Below, piece by piece: positions 1 to 8,712 of a stretch of DNA of 64,000 nt. Origin of the DNA: Kitasatospora atroaurantiaca (GTDB taxonomy: Bacteria; Actinomycetota; Actinomycetes; Streptomycetales; Streptomycetaceae). How positions within the stretch are numbered: position 1 is the first letter of the stretch; the number at the start of each line of letters is the position of its first letter. Made by a program: the position numbers and the translations under genes. Location of the stretch: NCBI RefSeq assembly GCF_007828955.1, contig NZ_VIVR01000001.1, forward strand, positions 806,001 through 870,000, given 5' to 3'. Below the pieces are notes generated by a model. That model was not told the origin of the DNA and ran no database searches. It saw only the letters and a program-made list of their open reading frames with translations.

Positions 1-1061
1 AAGGCGAACTGGTCGACGCCCTGGCCGGTGTACCGGCCGATGCTCTCGAACCACTCCAGGCTGGCCTGGGCGGCCCGCTGGGTGGACTCGACGACCGGCT
101 TGCGCTCGGCCTCGTAGGCGGCCAACGCCTCGGCGACCGTGGGGTGTTCGTGCAGGCTCGCGGCGAGCGCGAGGGCGTCCTCCATGGCGAGCTTGGTGCC
201 CGACCCGATCGAGAAGTGCGCGGTGTGGGCCGCGTCGCCGAGCAGCACGACGTTCTCGTGCCGCCATGAGGCGTTGCGCACGGTGGTGAAGCGGATCCAC
301 TTCGACGCGTTCGGGATCAGCCGGTGGCCCCCGAGGTGGTCGGCGAGGATCTCCTCGCACCGGCGGACGCTCGCCTCGTCGCTCTCGCCCCGGGCGAACT
401 CCCGGTCGGCGAGGGCCTCGAAGCCGGCCCGGCGCCAGGCCTCCTCCTCGATCTCCACGATGAAGGTGCTGCGCCTGTCGTCGAAGGGGTAGGCGTGGAC
501 CTGCAGGGCACCGAAGTCCCGCTGCTCGACGATGAAGGTGAACGCCTCGAAGACCCGGTCGCTGGCCAGCCACATGTAGCGGCAGGTCCGCTCGTCCAGA
601 TCGGTGCCGAAGCTGTCGGGATAGGTCTCGCGGGTGAGGGAGCGTACGCCGTCCGCCGCGACCACCAGGTCGTAGGCGGCGGACAGTTCGGCCGCCGGCG
701 GTGCCTCGGTGCTGTAGCGCACTTCGACACCGAGGGCCGCGCAGCGCTCCTGCAGGATCGCGCGCAGCCTGTTGCGGTCCAGGGCGGCGAACCCGTGGCC
801 GCCGGAGGTGCGGGTCTGGCCGCCGTAGCAGACGTCGATGTCGCTCCACCGGGCGAACTGGGCCGACATCGCGGCGAACACCTCGGGGTCGGCCTGGGCG
901 ATCCCGTCCAGCGTCTCGTCGGAGAAGACGACTCCGAAGCCGAACGCGTCCGCCTGGGCGTTGCGCTCCCACACCGTGATGTCCCACGCCGGGGAGAGCT
1001 GCTTGGCCAGAGCGGCGAAGTAGAGGCCGCCGGGCCCTCCCCCGATGACTGCTACGCGCAT
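1..1061 (-). CDS. FAD-dependent monooxygenase, salicylyl-CoA/2-aminobenzoyl-CoA hydroxylase type (partial, 3' end outside window)
   Basis: The start ATG at 1061 gives MRVAVIGGGPGGLYFAALAK, a Rossmann FAD-binding motif (GxGxxG). The DAFGFGVVFSDETLDG segment is typical of the oxygenase part of SdgC-like salicylyl-CoA 5-hydroxylases and 2-aminobenzoyl-CoA monooxygenases. The second FAD motif, GDAAHTAHFSIGSGTKLAMED, follows near residue 290. About 353 residues are visible and the frame is open to the window edge, so it is unknown whether a C-terminal reductase/oxidoreductase domain follows. It is the last visible gene of a leftward set with the thioesterase and CoA ligase, which suggests ring hydroxylation of an aromatic acyl-CoA. 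The family is well supported; the exact substrate (salicylyl-CoA or anthraniloyl-CoA) is inference. Confidence 0.85.
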   Translation of the reverse strand, partial: MRVAVIGGGPGGLYFAALAKQLSPAWDITVWERNAQADAFGFGVVFSDETLDGIAQADPEVFAAMSAQFARWSDIDVCYGGQTRTSGGHGFAALDRNRLRAILQERCAALGVEVRYSTEAPPAAELSAAYDLVVAADGVRSLTRETYPDSFGTDLDERTCRYMWLASDRVFEAFTFIVEQRDFGALQVHAYPFDDRRSTFIVEIEEEAWRRAGFEALADREFARGESDEASVRRCEEILADHLGGHRLIPNASKWIRFTTVRNASWRHENVVLLGDAAHTAHFSIGSGTKLAMEDALALAASLHEHPTVAEALAAYEAERKPVVESTQRAAQASLEWFESIGRYTGQGVDQFA

Positions 1062-1207
1062 GAAGGTCCTCCAGTGGTTCCGTGAAACTCAATGTATTGC
1101 GTAAATCTGGCGACCGTCAACCAGTCGCTATATCTTCTGCTCCAGGCAGCGGCCTCGGGCCCGCACGGGGGCTTGTCCGGGCCCGTGGACAGCCGCCGCG
1201 AGCGCAC

Positions 1208-1693
1208 TCAGCCGGTGTAGGACTCCGGGCGCTGCGGGCCGGACTCGGTGAGTCTCCTGCGCGTCTCCTCCGGCCAGGGGGCCGCGCCCTTGGCGGTCGC
1301 GGCGGAGTGGACGACCGACGTCCGCCCGGTGGCGGCCGGGCCGTTGGGGCCGTGCACGTCGAAGGTGTAGTGCAGCGAGGACGTGCCGACCTTGTGGACC
1401 CGGAACTCGACGCGGACGAGGTCCCCGAACCACAGCCGCTCCAGGTAGTCCGCCTCGAAGTGGACCCGGGGGATGCTGCCGAACAGGGCCCCGAGCCCGA
1501 GACGGCTCAGCAGGACCGCCTCCGCCGCCTCGGCCCAGCGCAGCACGGAGGAGAAGTGGTAGTGGCCGGCGGCATCGGTGTCCGACCACTCGACCTTGCG
1601 CTCGATCACCACGCTGGGCAGCGCCGGGGTGGCGGGGTGGTCCCCTGCCGTGGGCTCGGCGGGCTCGGCTTCCCGGGGCGCGGGGTGTTCCAT
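1208..1693 (-). CDS. Acyl-CoA thioesterase, 4-hydroxybenzoyl-CoA thioesterase (hotdog) family
   Basis: A 161-residue single-domain hotdog protein. The WSDTDAAGHYHFSSVLRWAE segment is the hallmark N-terminal motif of 4HBT-type enzymes, with the catalytic Asp inside it. The motifs VHFEADYLERLWFGD and LHYTFDV fit the hotdog strands. I prefer the ATG at 1693 because GAGAGG lies about 8 bases upstream; an in-frame ATG at 1708 is also possible. It lies 67 bp downstream of the CoA ligase and about 146 bp upstream of the hydroxylase on the same strand. It would hydrolyse an aromatic acyl-CoA produced or misprimed by this pathway. Confidence 0.85.
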   Translation of the reverse strand: MEHPAPREAEPAEPTAGDHPATPALPSVVIERKVEWSDTDAAGHYHFSSVLRWAEAAEAVLLSRLGLGALFGSIPRVHFEADYLERLWFGDLVRVEFRVHKVGTSSLHYTFDVHGPNGPAATGRTSVVHSAATAKGAAPWPEETRRRLTESGPQRPESYTG

Positions 1694-1760
1694 GACGGTG
1701 CCTCTCATCGGTTGGATCTGCCGCCAGCGGACGCGGATCGGGGCGGCGGGGGGATGCGGG

Positions 1761-3383
1761 TCAGCGGCCGCTGTGCGCCCAGCGCCGGAGTTCGGCGCGG
1801 TGCAGCTTGCCGCTGGAGTTGCGGGGCAGACCTTCGACGAACTCGACCGCGCGCGGGTACTTGTAGGGGGCGATGGTCTGCTTGACGAAGTCCTGCAGTG
1901 CCTTCACGGTCTGCGCGTCGGCGGCCACGCCCTCGCGCAGGACGACGTAGGCCTTGACGATCGTGCCGCGGCCGTCGTCGGGAGCGCCGACGACGGCGCA
2001 GTCGACGACGTCGGGGTGGGCGATGAGGGCCTGCTCGACCTCGGGTCCGGCGATGTTGTAGCCGGAGGAGACGATCATGTCGTCGCTGCGGGCCTGGTAC
2101 CAGAAGTAGCCGTCGGCATCGCGTATGTAGGTGTCGCCGGTGACGTTCCAGCCGCCGCGCACGTACACGCTCTGGCGTTCGTCGTCCAGGTACCGGCAGC
2201 CGGTCGGGCCCTTGACCGCGAGCAGTCCGGGCTGCCCGTCGGGCACCGGGGCGCCGTCCTTGTCCACGACGGTCGCCCGGAAGCCGGGCACGGGTCTGCC
2301 GGTGGCGCCCGGTCTGATGTCGCCGTCGGCGGCGGAGATGAACACGTGCAGCATCTCGGTGGCGCCGATGCCGTCGATCAGGCGGAGTCCGGTCGCCTGG
2401 TGGAAGGCCTCCCAGACCACCGCCGGCAGCGGTTCGCCCGCCGAGACGCAGCGGCGCAGTCCGCGTAGCCGCTCGACCAGGCCTGCCGCGAGGATCGCCC
2501 GGTAGGCGGTCGGCGCGGTGAACAGCACGCTCACCTTGTGCTCGGCCACCAGCGCTGAGAGCTGGTCGGGGGTGGCCTGCTCCACCAGGAGCGTGGCCGC
2601 GCCGACGCGCAGCGGGAAGACCACCAGGCCGCCGAGGCCGAAGGTGAACGCCAGCGGCGGCGTACCGGCGAACAGGTCGTCGGGCTCGGGCCGCACGATG
2701 TGCCGGGAGAAGGTGTCGGCGTTGGCCAGCACGTCCCGGTGGAAGTGCAGCGTCGCCTTGGGGCGGCCGGTGGTGCCGGAGGTGAAGGCGATCAGCGCCA
2801 CGTCGTCGGCCGCGGTGTCGACCGCGGTGAAGACGCCGTCCTTGGCGGCGCAGCGCACGGCAAGGTCGTCCGCTCCCCCGCCGCCGTAGGGGACGGCCAC
2901 GAGACCCGGCGTGTCGGCCGCCTCGACCGCGTCGAGGAAGCGGTGGTCGCACAGGGCCACGACCGGCTTGCTGATCTCGTGCAGGGAGGTGATCTCGGAA
3001 GCCCGCAGGAGCGGCATCGTGGTCACGACGACGCCGCCGGCCTTCAGTACGCCGAGCCAACAGGCCACCAGCCAGGGGTTGTTGGGTCCGCGCAGCAGGA
3101 CGCGGTTGCCCGGCAGCAGGCCCAGGTCCTCGGTGAGCACCTGGGCGACCTGGTTGGACCAGCTCCGGAGGTCGCCGTAGGTCCACTCCTGGGTGGGGGT
3201 GAGCAGGCAGCGGCGGTCCGGGCCCCACTGCTCGACGGCGTCGTCGACCAGGACACGCGCGCAGTTCAGGCGGTCCGGGTAGCGGAGTTCGGGCAGGTCG
3301 AAGAGGAGTTCCGGCCACTGCTCGGCCGGTGGCAGACGGTCGCGACAGAACGTGTCGACATGGGCGGAAGGGGACAGCTCCAT
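1761..3383 (-). CDS. Aromatic acid (2-aminobenzoate/benzoate-type) CoA ligase, AMP-binding family
   Basis: A 540-residue ANL-superfamily ligase. The P-loop-like motif IAFTSGTTGRPKATLHFH, the A5-type motif DGIGATEMLHVF, the A8 region TGDTYIRDADGYFWYQARSDD and the C-terminal lysine motif PRNSSGKLHRAELR are all present. Length and motifs match benzoate/anthranilate-CoA ligases. The frame stays open upstream to 3755, but ATG 3383 (preceded by GAGAGGTG) fits the family N-terminus and avoids overlap with the divergent hydrolase. It is the first gene of the leftward operon with thioesterase and flavin hydroxylase and probably activates the aromatic acid as CoA thioester. Substrate identity is inferred from the neighbouring CoA-dependent hydroxylase. 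Confidence 0.87.
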   Translation of the reverse strand: MELSPSAHVDTFCRDRLPPAEQWPELLFDLPELRYPDRLNCARVLVDDAVEQWGPDRRCLLTPTQEWTYGDLRSWSNQVAQVLTEDLGLLPGNRVLLRGPNNPWLVACWLGVLKAGGVVVTTMPLLRASEITSLHEISKPVVALCDHRFLDAVEAADTPGLVAVPYGGGGADDLAVRCAAKDGVFTAVDTAADDVALIAFTSGTTGRPKATLHFHRDVLANADTFSRHIVRPEPDDLFAGTPPLAFTFGLGGLVVFPLRVGAATLLVEQATPDQLSALVAEHKVSVLFTAPTAYRAILAAGLVERLRGLRRCVSAGEPLPAVVWEAFHQATGLRLIDGIGATEMLHVFISAADGDIRPGATGRPVPGFRATVVDKDGAPVPDGQPGLLAVKGPTGCRYLDDERQSVYVRGGWNVTGDTYIRDADGYFWYQARSDDMIVSSGYNIAGPEVEQALIAHPDVVDCAVVGAPDDGRGTIVKAYVVLREGVAADAQTVKALQDFVKQTIAPYKYPRAVEFVEGLPRNSSGKLHRAELRRWAHSGR

Positions 3384-3418
3384 GGGCGGCACCTCTCGGG
3401 TCAGCAGGGAGTGAGGTA

Positions 3419-3434
3419 AGTATGTCGCCATACT
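3419..3434. promoter_or_regulatory. Candidate operator upstream of the CoA ligase operon
   Basis: AGTATGTCGCCATACT is a perfect inverted repeat (6-bp arms, 4-bp centre) 35 bp upstream of the ligase start, inside a locally AT-richer stretch (3411-3475). This is a typical size for a TetR- or GntR-type operator. No regulator gene is adjacent in the window. Confidence 0.45.
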
Positions 3435-3589
3435 GACGACAGTCAAGACTTCTACATATTTCGACGTGGTAAATCGTCCCGCCACCCCCGTCGCTGCGGA
3501 TGCAGCGCGAACTGACCGGCCCACAAGGGCCTTTGAGGCCACTCCGCCTCGATCCACCGAAGCTCGTCCCGGTGCCTGGATCTCGTCGC

Positions 3590-3603
3590 TTACACGTGTT
3601 ACC
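3590..3603 (-). promoter_or_regulatory. ACACGTGT-type palindromic motif, site A
   Basis: TTACACGTGTTACC lies 42 bp upstream of the TTG start of the alpha/beta hydrolase. Its reverse complement shares 14 of 14 bases (GGTAACACGTGTAA) with the site at 20106-20120, and related sites occur at 19889 and 22297. It is probably the binding site of an unidentified regulator. Confidence 0.45.
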
Positions 3604-3645
3604 GTGCCAGCACCCCTCCGCCCATCTCGTACCCGAGGAGCCACC

Positions 3646-4593
3646 TTGACCGAGCCGCTGCAGGACCAGGACACGGGCTGGCCGCCGCCGCCATTCCTCC
3701 CGCCACCGCCGCCGCACAGCGCGGACGACGGCGTGCTCAGGTATGACGGGGTCACCTACGCCCGGACCTTCGGCTACCGGCCGCGCCTGCTCGACGTGCA
3801 CGTCCCCGCCGGCACCGCGCCGGTGCCGGCCGTCGTGTGGATCCACGGCGGCGGCTGGATGGACGGCGACCGGCGCTACCCGCCGCCGACCGTGCCCGTC
3901 GACCTGCTTTTCGGCTCGATCCTCGACGCCGGCATGGCCGTGGTGACCATCGACTACCGGCACAGCCTGGAGGCGCCCTTCCCGGCACAGCTGCACGACG
4001 TCAAGGCAGCGATCCGCTACGTACGGCACTTCGCCGCGCAGCTGGGGATCGACGGCGAGCGCATCGGCGTGTTCGGCGAGTCCGCGGGAGGCCACCTGAC
4101 CGCCATGGCCGCACTCACCGACGCCGGCGCCGCCGACGGCCGGCTGGAGGGCGCCGAAGGCGTCCCGGCCGGGAGCACCGCCGTCCTGTGCGCCGTCGAC
4201 TGGTACGGGGTGTCCGACATCGGCGCGGCCGCGTCCGCCTTTCCCGCTCTCGCGGGATCCGCGGGGCTGGAGGTGCCGGCCGTGGGCGATCCGTACACCG
4301 CGCTGCTCGGCGCCTCACCCGCCGACCGGCCCGATCTCGCCGCCGCGGCCAGCCCGGTCAACCACGTGCCGTCGGTCGTCCCGCCGTTCCTGCTCGTCCA
4401 CGGCACCGAGGACAACCTCGTGCCCTACAGCCAGAGCGAGCGGCTGGCCGAGCACCTGACCGCGCAGGGCGCGTCCGTGGAGCTGGTACCCGTCCATGGC
4501 GCGGACCACATCTTCCTCGGCTCCGAGGAGATCCCCGCCATCGTCGAGCAGAGCGTGGAGTTCCTCGCCCGCCACCTGAGCGCCGCGCGCTGA
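3646..4593 (+). CDS. Alpha/beta hydrolase (BD-FAE/HSL-like esterase)
   Basis: A 315-residue serine hydrolase. The oxyanion-hole motif HGGGW is at residues 67-71, the nucleophile elbow GESAGG has its Ser near 146, the Asp is in HGTEDNLVP and the His in HGADHIF, so the triad is complete. Most likely a carboxylesterase or acetyl-esterase acting in the cytoplasm, since no signal peptide is visible. The start is a TTG at 3646 with CGAGGAG five bases upstream; the open frame extends to 3466 but the extension looks non-coding. The N-terminus has a proline run (PPPPFLPPPPP). It is divergent from the aromatic-CoA operon and may share its control region. The physiological substrate is not predictable. 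Confidence 0.85.
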   Translation: MTEPLQDQDTGWPPPPFLPPPPPHSADDGVLRYDGVTYARTFGYRPRLLDVHVPAGTAPVPAVVWIHGGGWMDGDRRYPPPTVPVDLLFGSILDAGMAVVTIDYRHSLEAPFPAQLHDVKAAIRYVRHFAAQLGIDGERIGVFGESAGGHLTAMAALTDAGAADGRLEGAEGVPAGSTAVLCAVDWYGVSDIGAAASAFPALAGSAGLEVPAVGDPYTALLGASPADRPDLAAAASPVNHVPSVVPPFLLVHGTEDNLVPYSQSERLAEHLTAQGASVELVPVHGADHIFLGSEEIPAIVEQSVEFLARHLSAAR

Positions 4594-4608
4594 CCTCGCG
4601 GACGGCCC

Positions 4609-4647
4609 GCCGGCGTCGGCCAGGGCACTGTCCTGGCCGACGCCGGC
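4609..4647 (+). terminator. Strong hairpin terminator after the alpha/beta hydrolase
   Basis: GCCGGCGTCGGCCAGG (4609-4624) pairs perfectly with 4632-4647 over 16 bp, with a 7-base loop. It lies 16 bp past the stop codon and has no clear T-tract, which is usual in streptomycetes. It separates the hydrolase from the P450 gene. Confidence 0.8.
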
Positions 4648-4681
4648 CCGTTGTGCACCATCTGACCGGGAGCCCGACACC

Positions 4682-6052
4682 GTGTCCTACGTTCCGCCTC
4701 CCCGGCCGACGACCGATACCGGGCAGATGCCACCCGCCCGGCTGTACGGGGCCGACTTCGCCCGGGACCCGCACGGCCTCTACGCCCGGCTGCGCTCCCG
4801 CTGGGGTCCGATCGCGCCCGTCGAAGTCGGGCCCGGTGTGCCCGCGTGGCTGGTCCTCGGCTACCAGGAAGCACTGGCCGTCGCCCGCAACGTGGAGCTC
4901 TTCTCGAGCGACGCCCGCCACTGGCATGCCACCGCCGGCGGCCGGCTGCCCCAGGACTCGCCGTTGCTGCCCATGGTCGGCCCGCGCCCCGCCCTGACCC
5001 GTCAGGACGGGCCGGCGCACCTGCGGCTGCGGCAGACCGTCCTCGACGTACTCCAGCGGATCGACCGGCAGCGACTGCGGCGCGTCACCGCCACCGCGGC
5101 CGACGCCCTCATCGACGCCTGGCTCCAGCACGGGCAGGCGGACCTGGTCGGCCGGTTCGCCCGTCCCGTGGCCTCCCTGGCGTTCACCCGGCTGCTCGGC
5201 ATCCGCGACAGCGACGGCGAGACGCTGCACACCCTCGTCAGCAAGGTCGTCGACTCCGCCTCCGAAGCCCGGGCGGCCGACCACGATCTCCAGGCATCGC
5301 TCCTGCGGCTGATCGACGCACGGCGCACCAACCCGGCCGAGGACATCCCGTCCTGGCTCCTGCAGACCGCTGCCGGTCTGAGCGAGGCAGAACTGGTCCA
5401 CCAACTGACCGTCCTGGTGCTGACCGGCCTGGAGAGCACCACCGGCCTCATCGGCAACACCCTGGTGCACCTGCTGTCCCGGCCCCGTCTCCTGGCCGCA
5501 GTCGCTGCGGGCCGCTCGACCGTCTCGGACGCCCTGGAGCTGGCCCTGTGGGCCGATCCGCCCGTGCACAACGTGGCTGCCCGCTGGGCGACTTCAGACC
5601 TGACGTTCGCCGGCCGTCGGATCCAGCGCGGAGACGTGCTCGTGCTCGCCCTGGCCGCCGCCAATGCGGATCCGGCCGCCCACCACGGCACGAACTCCCC
5701 CACCCCGACCGTCAATCGGGCCCACCTCGCCTGGGGAGCCGGCCCCCATGCCTGCCCGGCCAGGGACCCCGCCCGCCTGATCGCCGAGAGCGCCGTGGAG
5801 CGGTTGCTGCTGCGCGTACCGGCGATGCGCCTGGCCGTCGAGCCGACCGCACTCCTCTGGCGCCCGTCCCCCTGGGCCCGCGCCCTCACCGCACTTCCCG
5901 TCCACTTCCCCCCTACGGCACCACCGCCCCGGCCGGTGCCCGAACCGGAGCCGGAAACCGCACCACTGAAGCCTGCCGAGAACGAGGACCCCGACGAGAC
6001 CGGCCGGAAGCCCCGCACCACCAACTGGGCCTGGTGGAGCCTGGATCTGTGA
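4682..6052 (+). CDS. Cytochrome P450, CYP157-like (conservon-type), lacking the ExxR arginine
   Basis: A 456-residue bacterial P450. The I-helix motif is TGLESTTG (248-255) and the heme loop is WGAGPHACPA with Cys358. The K-helix motif normally written ExxR reads E286-L-A-L-W, with Leu in place of Arg. This matches the known CYP157 peculiarity (CYP157C1 of S. coelicolor has EQSLW). The N-terminal RLYGADFARDPHGLYARLRS and the C-terminal RPSPWARALTALPVHFPP also match P450s encoded at the end of conservon (cvn) operons. A Pro/Glu-rich tail (about 408-440) ends in WAWWSLDL. No cvnA-D genes are next to it; it follows a terminator, so it is an orphan. The start is GTG 4682. Substrate unknown. Confidence 0.9.
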   Translation: MSYVPPPRPTTDTGQMPPARLYGADFARDPHGLYARLRSRWGPIAPVEVGPGVPAWLVLGYQEALAVARNVELFSSDARHWHATAGGRLPQDSPLLPMVGPRPALTRQDGPAHLRLRQTVLDVLQRIDRQRLRRVTATAADALIDAWLQHGQADLVGRFARPVASLAFTRLLGIRDSDGETLHTLVSKVVDSASEARAADHDLQASLLRLIDARRTNPAEDIPSWLLQTAAGLSEAELVHQLTVLVLTGLESTTGLIGNTLVHLLSRPRLLAAVAAGRSTVSDALELALWADPPVHNVAARWATSDLTFAGRRIQRGDVLVLALAAANADPAAHHGTNSPTPTVNRAHLAWGAGPHACPARDPARLIAESAVERLLLRVPAMRLAVEPTALLWRPSPWARALTALPVHFPPTAPPPRPVPEPEPETAPLKPAENEDPDETGRKPRTTNWAWWSLDL

Positions 6053-6092
6053 GTAGGGCGGCTCGCGTGGACCGGCCGGCCCACGACTCATC

Positions 6093-6998
6093 TCACCGAA
6101 TCGTGCGGCGAGCGGCGGCCAGTACCGAGAGGGCGTTGGCCGCCACGATCCCGGCGATGGCGGCCCACTCCACCCATCCCAGCGCCTGGCCGAGGACGAC
6201 GAGACCGACCAGGGCGGCCAGGACCGGATTCACGCTCATGAACAGGCCGAAGAACCTGGCCGGGACCCGGCGCAGCGCCAGCAGGTCCGCGAGGAACGGG
6301 ACGGCCGAGGACAGGACGCCTGCCGTGGCCGCGTGCATCAGGGCACCGGCGGACGGTGTGCGGTGGACGAAGAGGACGAGTCCGATCGGGACGTACAGCA
6401 GGCCGGAGACGACCGCGGCGGCGGCCGGCCCCTGCGCCCCCGGCACACGTGCGCCGACCGTACGGTTGAGCAGGATGTACGAGGCCCAGCACACCGCGGC
6501 CAGCAGGCCCAACCCGATCCCGAGGTAGTCCGTGGACGGTTGCGGGCGTGCCAGGACCACGGCGGCGGCCCCGGCGAGCAGCGCGCAGCCCAGGTCCACC
6601 GCGCGGCGGGACGCCGCCAGCGCCACGGACAGCGGGCCGAGGAATTCCAGGGTGACGGCCAGGCCCAGCCCGATCCGGTCGATCGCGGTGTACAGCGACA
6701 GGTTCATCGTGGCGAACACCACCGCCAGGGCCAGCACCGGCCGCCACTGAGCCCAGGTGAAGGACCGCAGCCTCGGCCGGCCGACCGCCGCCAGGGCCAC
6801 CGCGGCCACCCACTGACGGACCGCCACCACACCCACCGGCCCGATCAGCGGGAACGCCAGAGCCCCGACAGCCGCGCCGACCTGGTTCGACAGGCCGCTG
6901 CCGAACATCATCGCCATCCCCGCCGGCCGTCCGGAGGAAGAGCCCGCGTCATGCGGGGCGTCGCCGTCGAGCCGCGATACCTGTGCCTGCGTCGTCAT
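6093..6998 (-). CDS. EamA/RhtA-type drug-metabolite exporter
   Basis: A 301-residue membrane protein with about ten hydrophobic segments in two repeats. The segments FATMNLSLYTAIDRIGLGLA and LEFLGPLSVAL in the first half, and SSAVPFLADLLALRRVPARFF with MSVNPVLAALVG in the second, are typical EamA/RhtA motifs. It probably exports amino acids or other small metabolites. The start ATG 6998 sits 69 bp from the divergent LysR gene, a common regulator-exporter arrangement. An upstream extension of the frame overlaps the LysR gene and is rejected. Confidence 0.88.
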   Translation of the reverse strand: MTTQAQVSRLDGDAPHDAGSSSGRPAGMAMMFGSGLSNQVGAAVGALAFPLIGPVGVVAVRQWVAAVALAAVGRPRLRSFTWAQWRPVLALAVVFATMNLSLYTAIDRIGLGLAVTLEFLGPLSVALAASRRAVDLGCALLAGAAAVVLARPQPSTDYLGIGLGLLAAVCWASYILLNRTVGARVPGAQGPAAAAVVSGLLYVPIGLVLFVHRTPSAGALMHAATAGVLSSAVPFLADLLALRRVPARFFGLFMSVNPVLAALVGLVVLGQALGWVEWAAIAGIVAANALSVLAAARRTIR

Positions 6999-7067
6999 GC
7001 CGGAGAGGATCCGCCCGCCGGACCCATACGCAAAATGCATGTGCGCCGTTATCCATACGCTGGAGTC
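6999..7067. promoter_or_regulatory. Divergent exporter/LysR control region
   Basis: This 69-bp gap holds CATACGC twice as a direct repeat (7024 and 7054) and an ATGCAT core (7035-7040) flanked by CGCA and TGCG. Such symmetry is expected for a LysR-type autoregulatory and activator site. Both promoters must lie here. Confidence 0.5.
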
Positions 7068-7925
7068 ATGGATATGGAGCTGCGACACCTGCGCTGCCTG
7101 GTCGCGATCGTCGACACCGGCAGCTTCACCGACGCCGCCACCGAACTCGGCCTCTCCCAGGCCGCCGTCTCCCGCACCCTGCTCGCCCTGGAGAAGATCC
7201 TGGGCGTCCGGCTGCTGCACCGCACCAGCCGCACCGTCACCCCCACCACCGCCGGCGTCCAGGTCCTCGCCCGCGCCCGCCACCTGCTCGCCGATGCCGA
7301 CACCCTGATCCGCGAAGCCGCCACCGGCCACACCCAGCTGACGATCGGCCACGCCTGGTCGGCCATGGGCCGCCACACCGCCGAGTTCCAACGCCGCTGG
7401 GCCGAGCGCTACCCCGACATCGAAGTCCACCTCATCCGCGCCAACACCCCCACCGGCGGCCTCGCCGAAGGACGGTGCGACCTCGCCGTCGTCCGCGCCA
7501 CCCCCGACACCCGCCGCTACGCCCACGCCCTCGTCGGCCACGAGCGCCGGTACTGCGCCATGGCCGGCGACGACCCCTGGGCCCGCCGCCGGACGGTCAC
7601 CCTGGACGAGATCCGGGAACGCACCCTGGTCGTGGACCGCCGCACCGGCACCACCACCGTCGATCTGTGGCCCGAGGACGCCCGCCCCTCACTGGAACAC
7701 ACCCGCGACATCGACGACTGGCTCGCCGCGATCGCCACCGGCCGCTGCGTCGGCGTCACCCCGGAGGGCACGGTGGCCCAGTACCGCCGCGACGGCATCG
7801 CCTACCGGCGGGTCCGCGACGCGCCACCCGTCCCCGTCCACGTCATCTGGCGCCCGCACGACCCGCACCCCGCCACCCACGCCGCGGTCGCGCTCCTCAG
7901 CGACCTGTACCGCGACCACCGGTAG
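7068..7925 (+). CDS. LysR-family transcriptional regulator
   Basis: A 285-residue LTTR. The winged HTH is at residues 3-62 (ELRHLRCLVAIVDTGSFTDA, then LSQAAVSRTLLALEKILGVR and LLHRTSRTVTPT). It is followed by a substrate-binding-like domain that includes LTIGHAWSAMGRHTAEFQRR. The start is ATG 7068, with a second in-frame ATG at 7074. It is divergent from the EamA exporter gene and likely controls it. The ligand is unknown. Confidence 0.9.
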   Translation: MDMELRHLRCLVAIVDTGSFTDAATELGLSQAAVSRTLLALEKILGVRLLHRTSRTVTPTTAGVQVLARARHLLADADTLIREAATGHTQLTIGHAWSAMGRHTAEFQRRWAERYPDIEVHLIRANTPTGGLAEGRCDLAVVRATPDTRRYAHALVGHERRYCAMAGDDPWARRRTVTLDEIRERTLVVDRRTGTTTVDLWPEDARPSLEHTRDIDDWLAAIATGRCVGVTPEGTVAQYRRDGIAYRRVRDAPPVPVHVIWRPHDPHPATHAAVALLSDLYRDHR

Positions 7926-8016
7926 CAACGCAGCCCCCGAGGGCACTGGCGCGCGCCGGTTCAACCCTGCCGGACGGGCGGGTCAGCGGGTACAGGCGTG
8001 CGTGAATGCGGACGCA

Positions 8017-8556
8017 TCACCGGCCGGCCGACTCGCCGAGGACCTCGTTGTAGTACTCGAGCCGGCCCCTGATCTCCCGCTCCACGTCGCCGTCCGTGCT
8101 CGCAGGCAGACCCCGGAGGTGTTCCAACAGGTTGTCCCGCTGCGGGTGATCCGAGCCGCTGACGTGGCCGACAGTGCGAGCCACACCAGCCGCGAGCAGC
8201 AAGCGGTGCGGCAGACCGCACCAGGTGTCGAAGCTCCGGCACACGGCCGCCCACAGGAGCCAGACGTCATCGACCTGCCGTTCCTGGGCCACCAGCAGGG
8301 CGGCGATTTCGATGCTGTGGCAGAACCCCCAGCAATGCCCGTGCCACCGAGTCTCCTGGACCAGCAGGTACCGCGCGAAGTCCCCCTGGCGCGCTTCGGG
8401 GTCCTGGACGAGAGCTTCGAGAACCTGCTGCCGATCTTCCCACCGGGCGTCCGCAGGAAGACCGTCCTCATCACTCTGCCCGTCGAACTCCAGCAGCTCC
8501 CAGCGCTCCGGATCCTCGTACCACCAGGCGAGCTCCGGGATCGCAGACCGGCTCAT
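8017..8556 (-). CDS. Trp-rich conserved-looking protein of unknown function
   Basis: A 179-residue soluble acidic protein that I do not recognise. It begins MSRSAIPELAWWYEDPERWE and is notably rich in Trp and His in the middle (ETRWHGHCWGFCHSIEIAAL, then DDVWLLWAAVCRSFDTWCGL), suggesting a helical core. No transmembrane segment or known catalytic motif is seen. It is transcribed divergently from the HTH-NTPase-repeat gene with 156 bp between them, which may indicate shared control. Codon use is ordinary for the host. Confidence 0.7.
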   Translation of the reverse strand: MSRSAIPELAWWYEDPERWELLEFDGQSDEDGLPADARWEDRQQVLEALVQDPEARQGDFARYLLVQETRWHGHCWGFCHSIEIAALLVAQERQVDDVWLLWAAVCRSFDTWCGLPHRLLLAAGVARTVGHVSGSDHPQRDNLLEHLRGLPASTDGDVEREIRGRLEYYNEVLGESAGR

Positions 8557-8712
8557 CGGCGATGCTCCTCGGCGAAGGAGGCGACAGTCGGAGGAAGTGA
8601 ACTCTCGCCGTCAGGTTGCCGCCGGTCGGGGACGGAGCTGGAACACATGGTCGCAGTCTCTCTCCTCGGCTCAGAAATCCCCAGTGGATTCCGACATCTG
8701 TGATCGTCACGA

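Noticed and set aside
3590-3603. LexA (SOS) box interpretation of the CACGTG sites
   Set aside because: Actinobacterial LexA boxes need CGAAC and GTTCG flanks; these sites have GTAAC/GTTAC flanks and the neighbours are not SOS genes.
1705-4095. Long open frame antisense/alternate to the CoA ligase and hydrolase
   Set aside because: Arg/Pro/Gly-rich translation without any motif, overlapping two well-defined genes.
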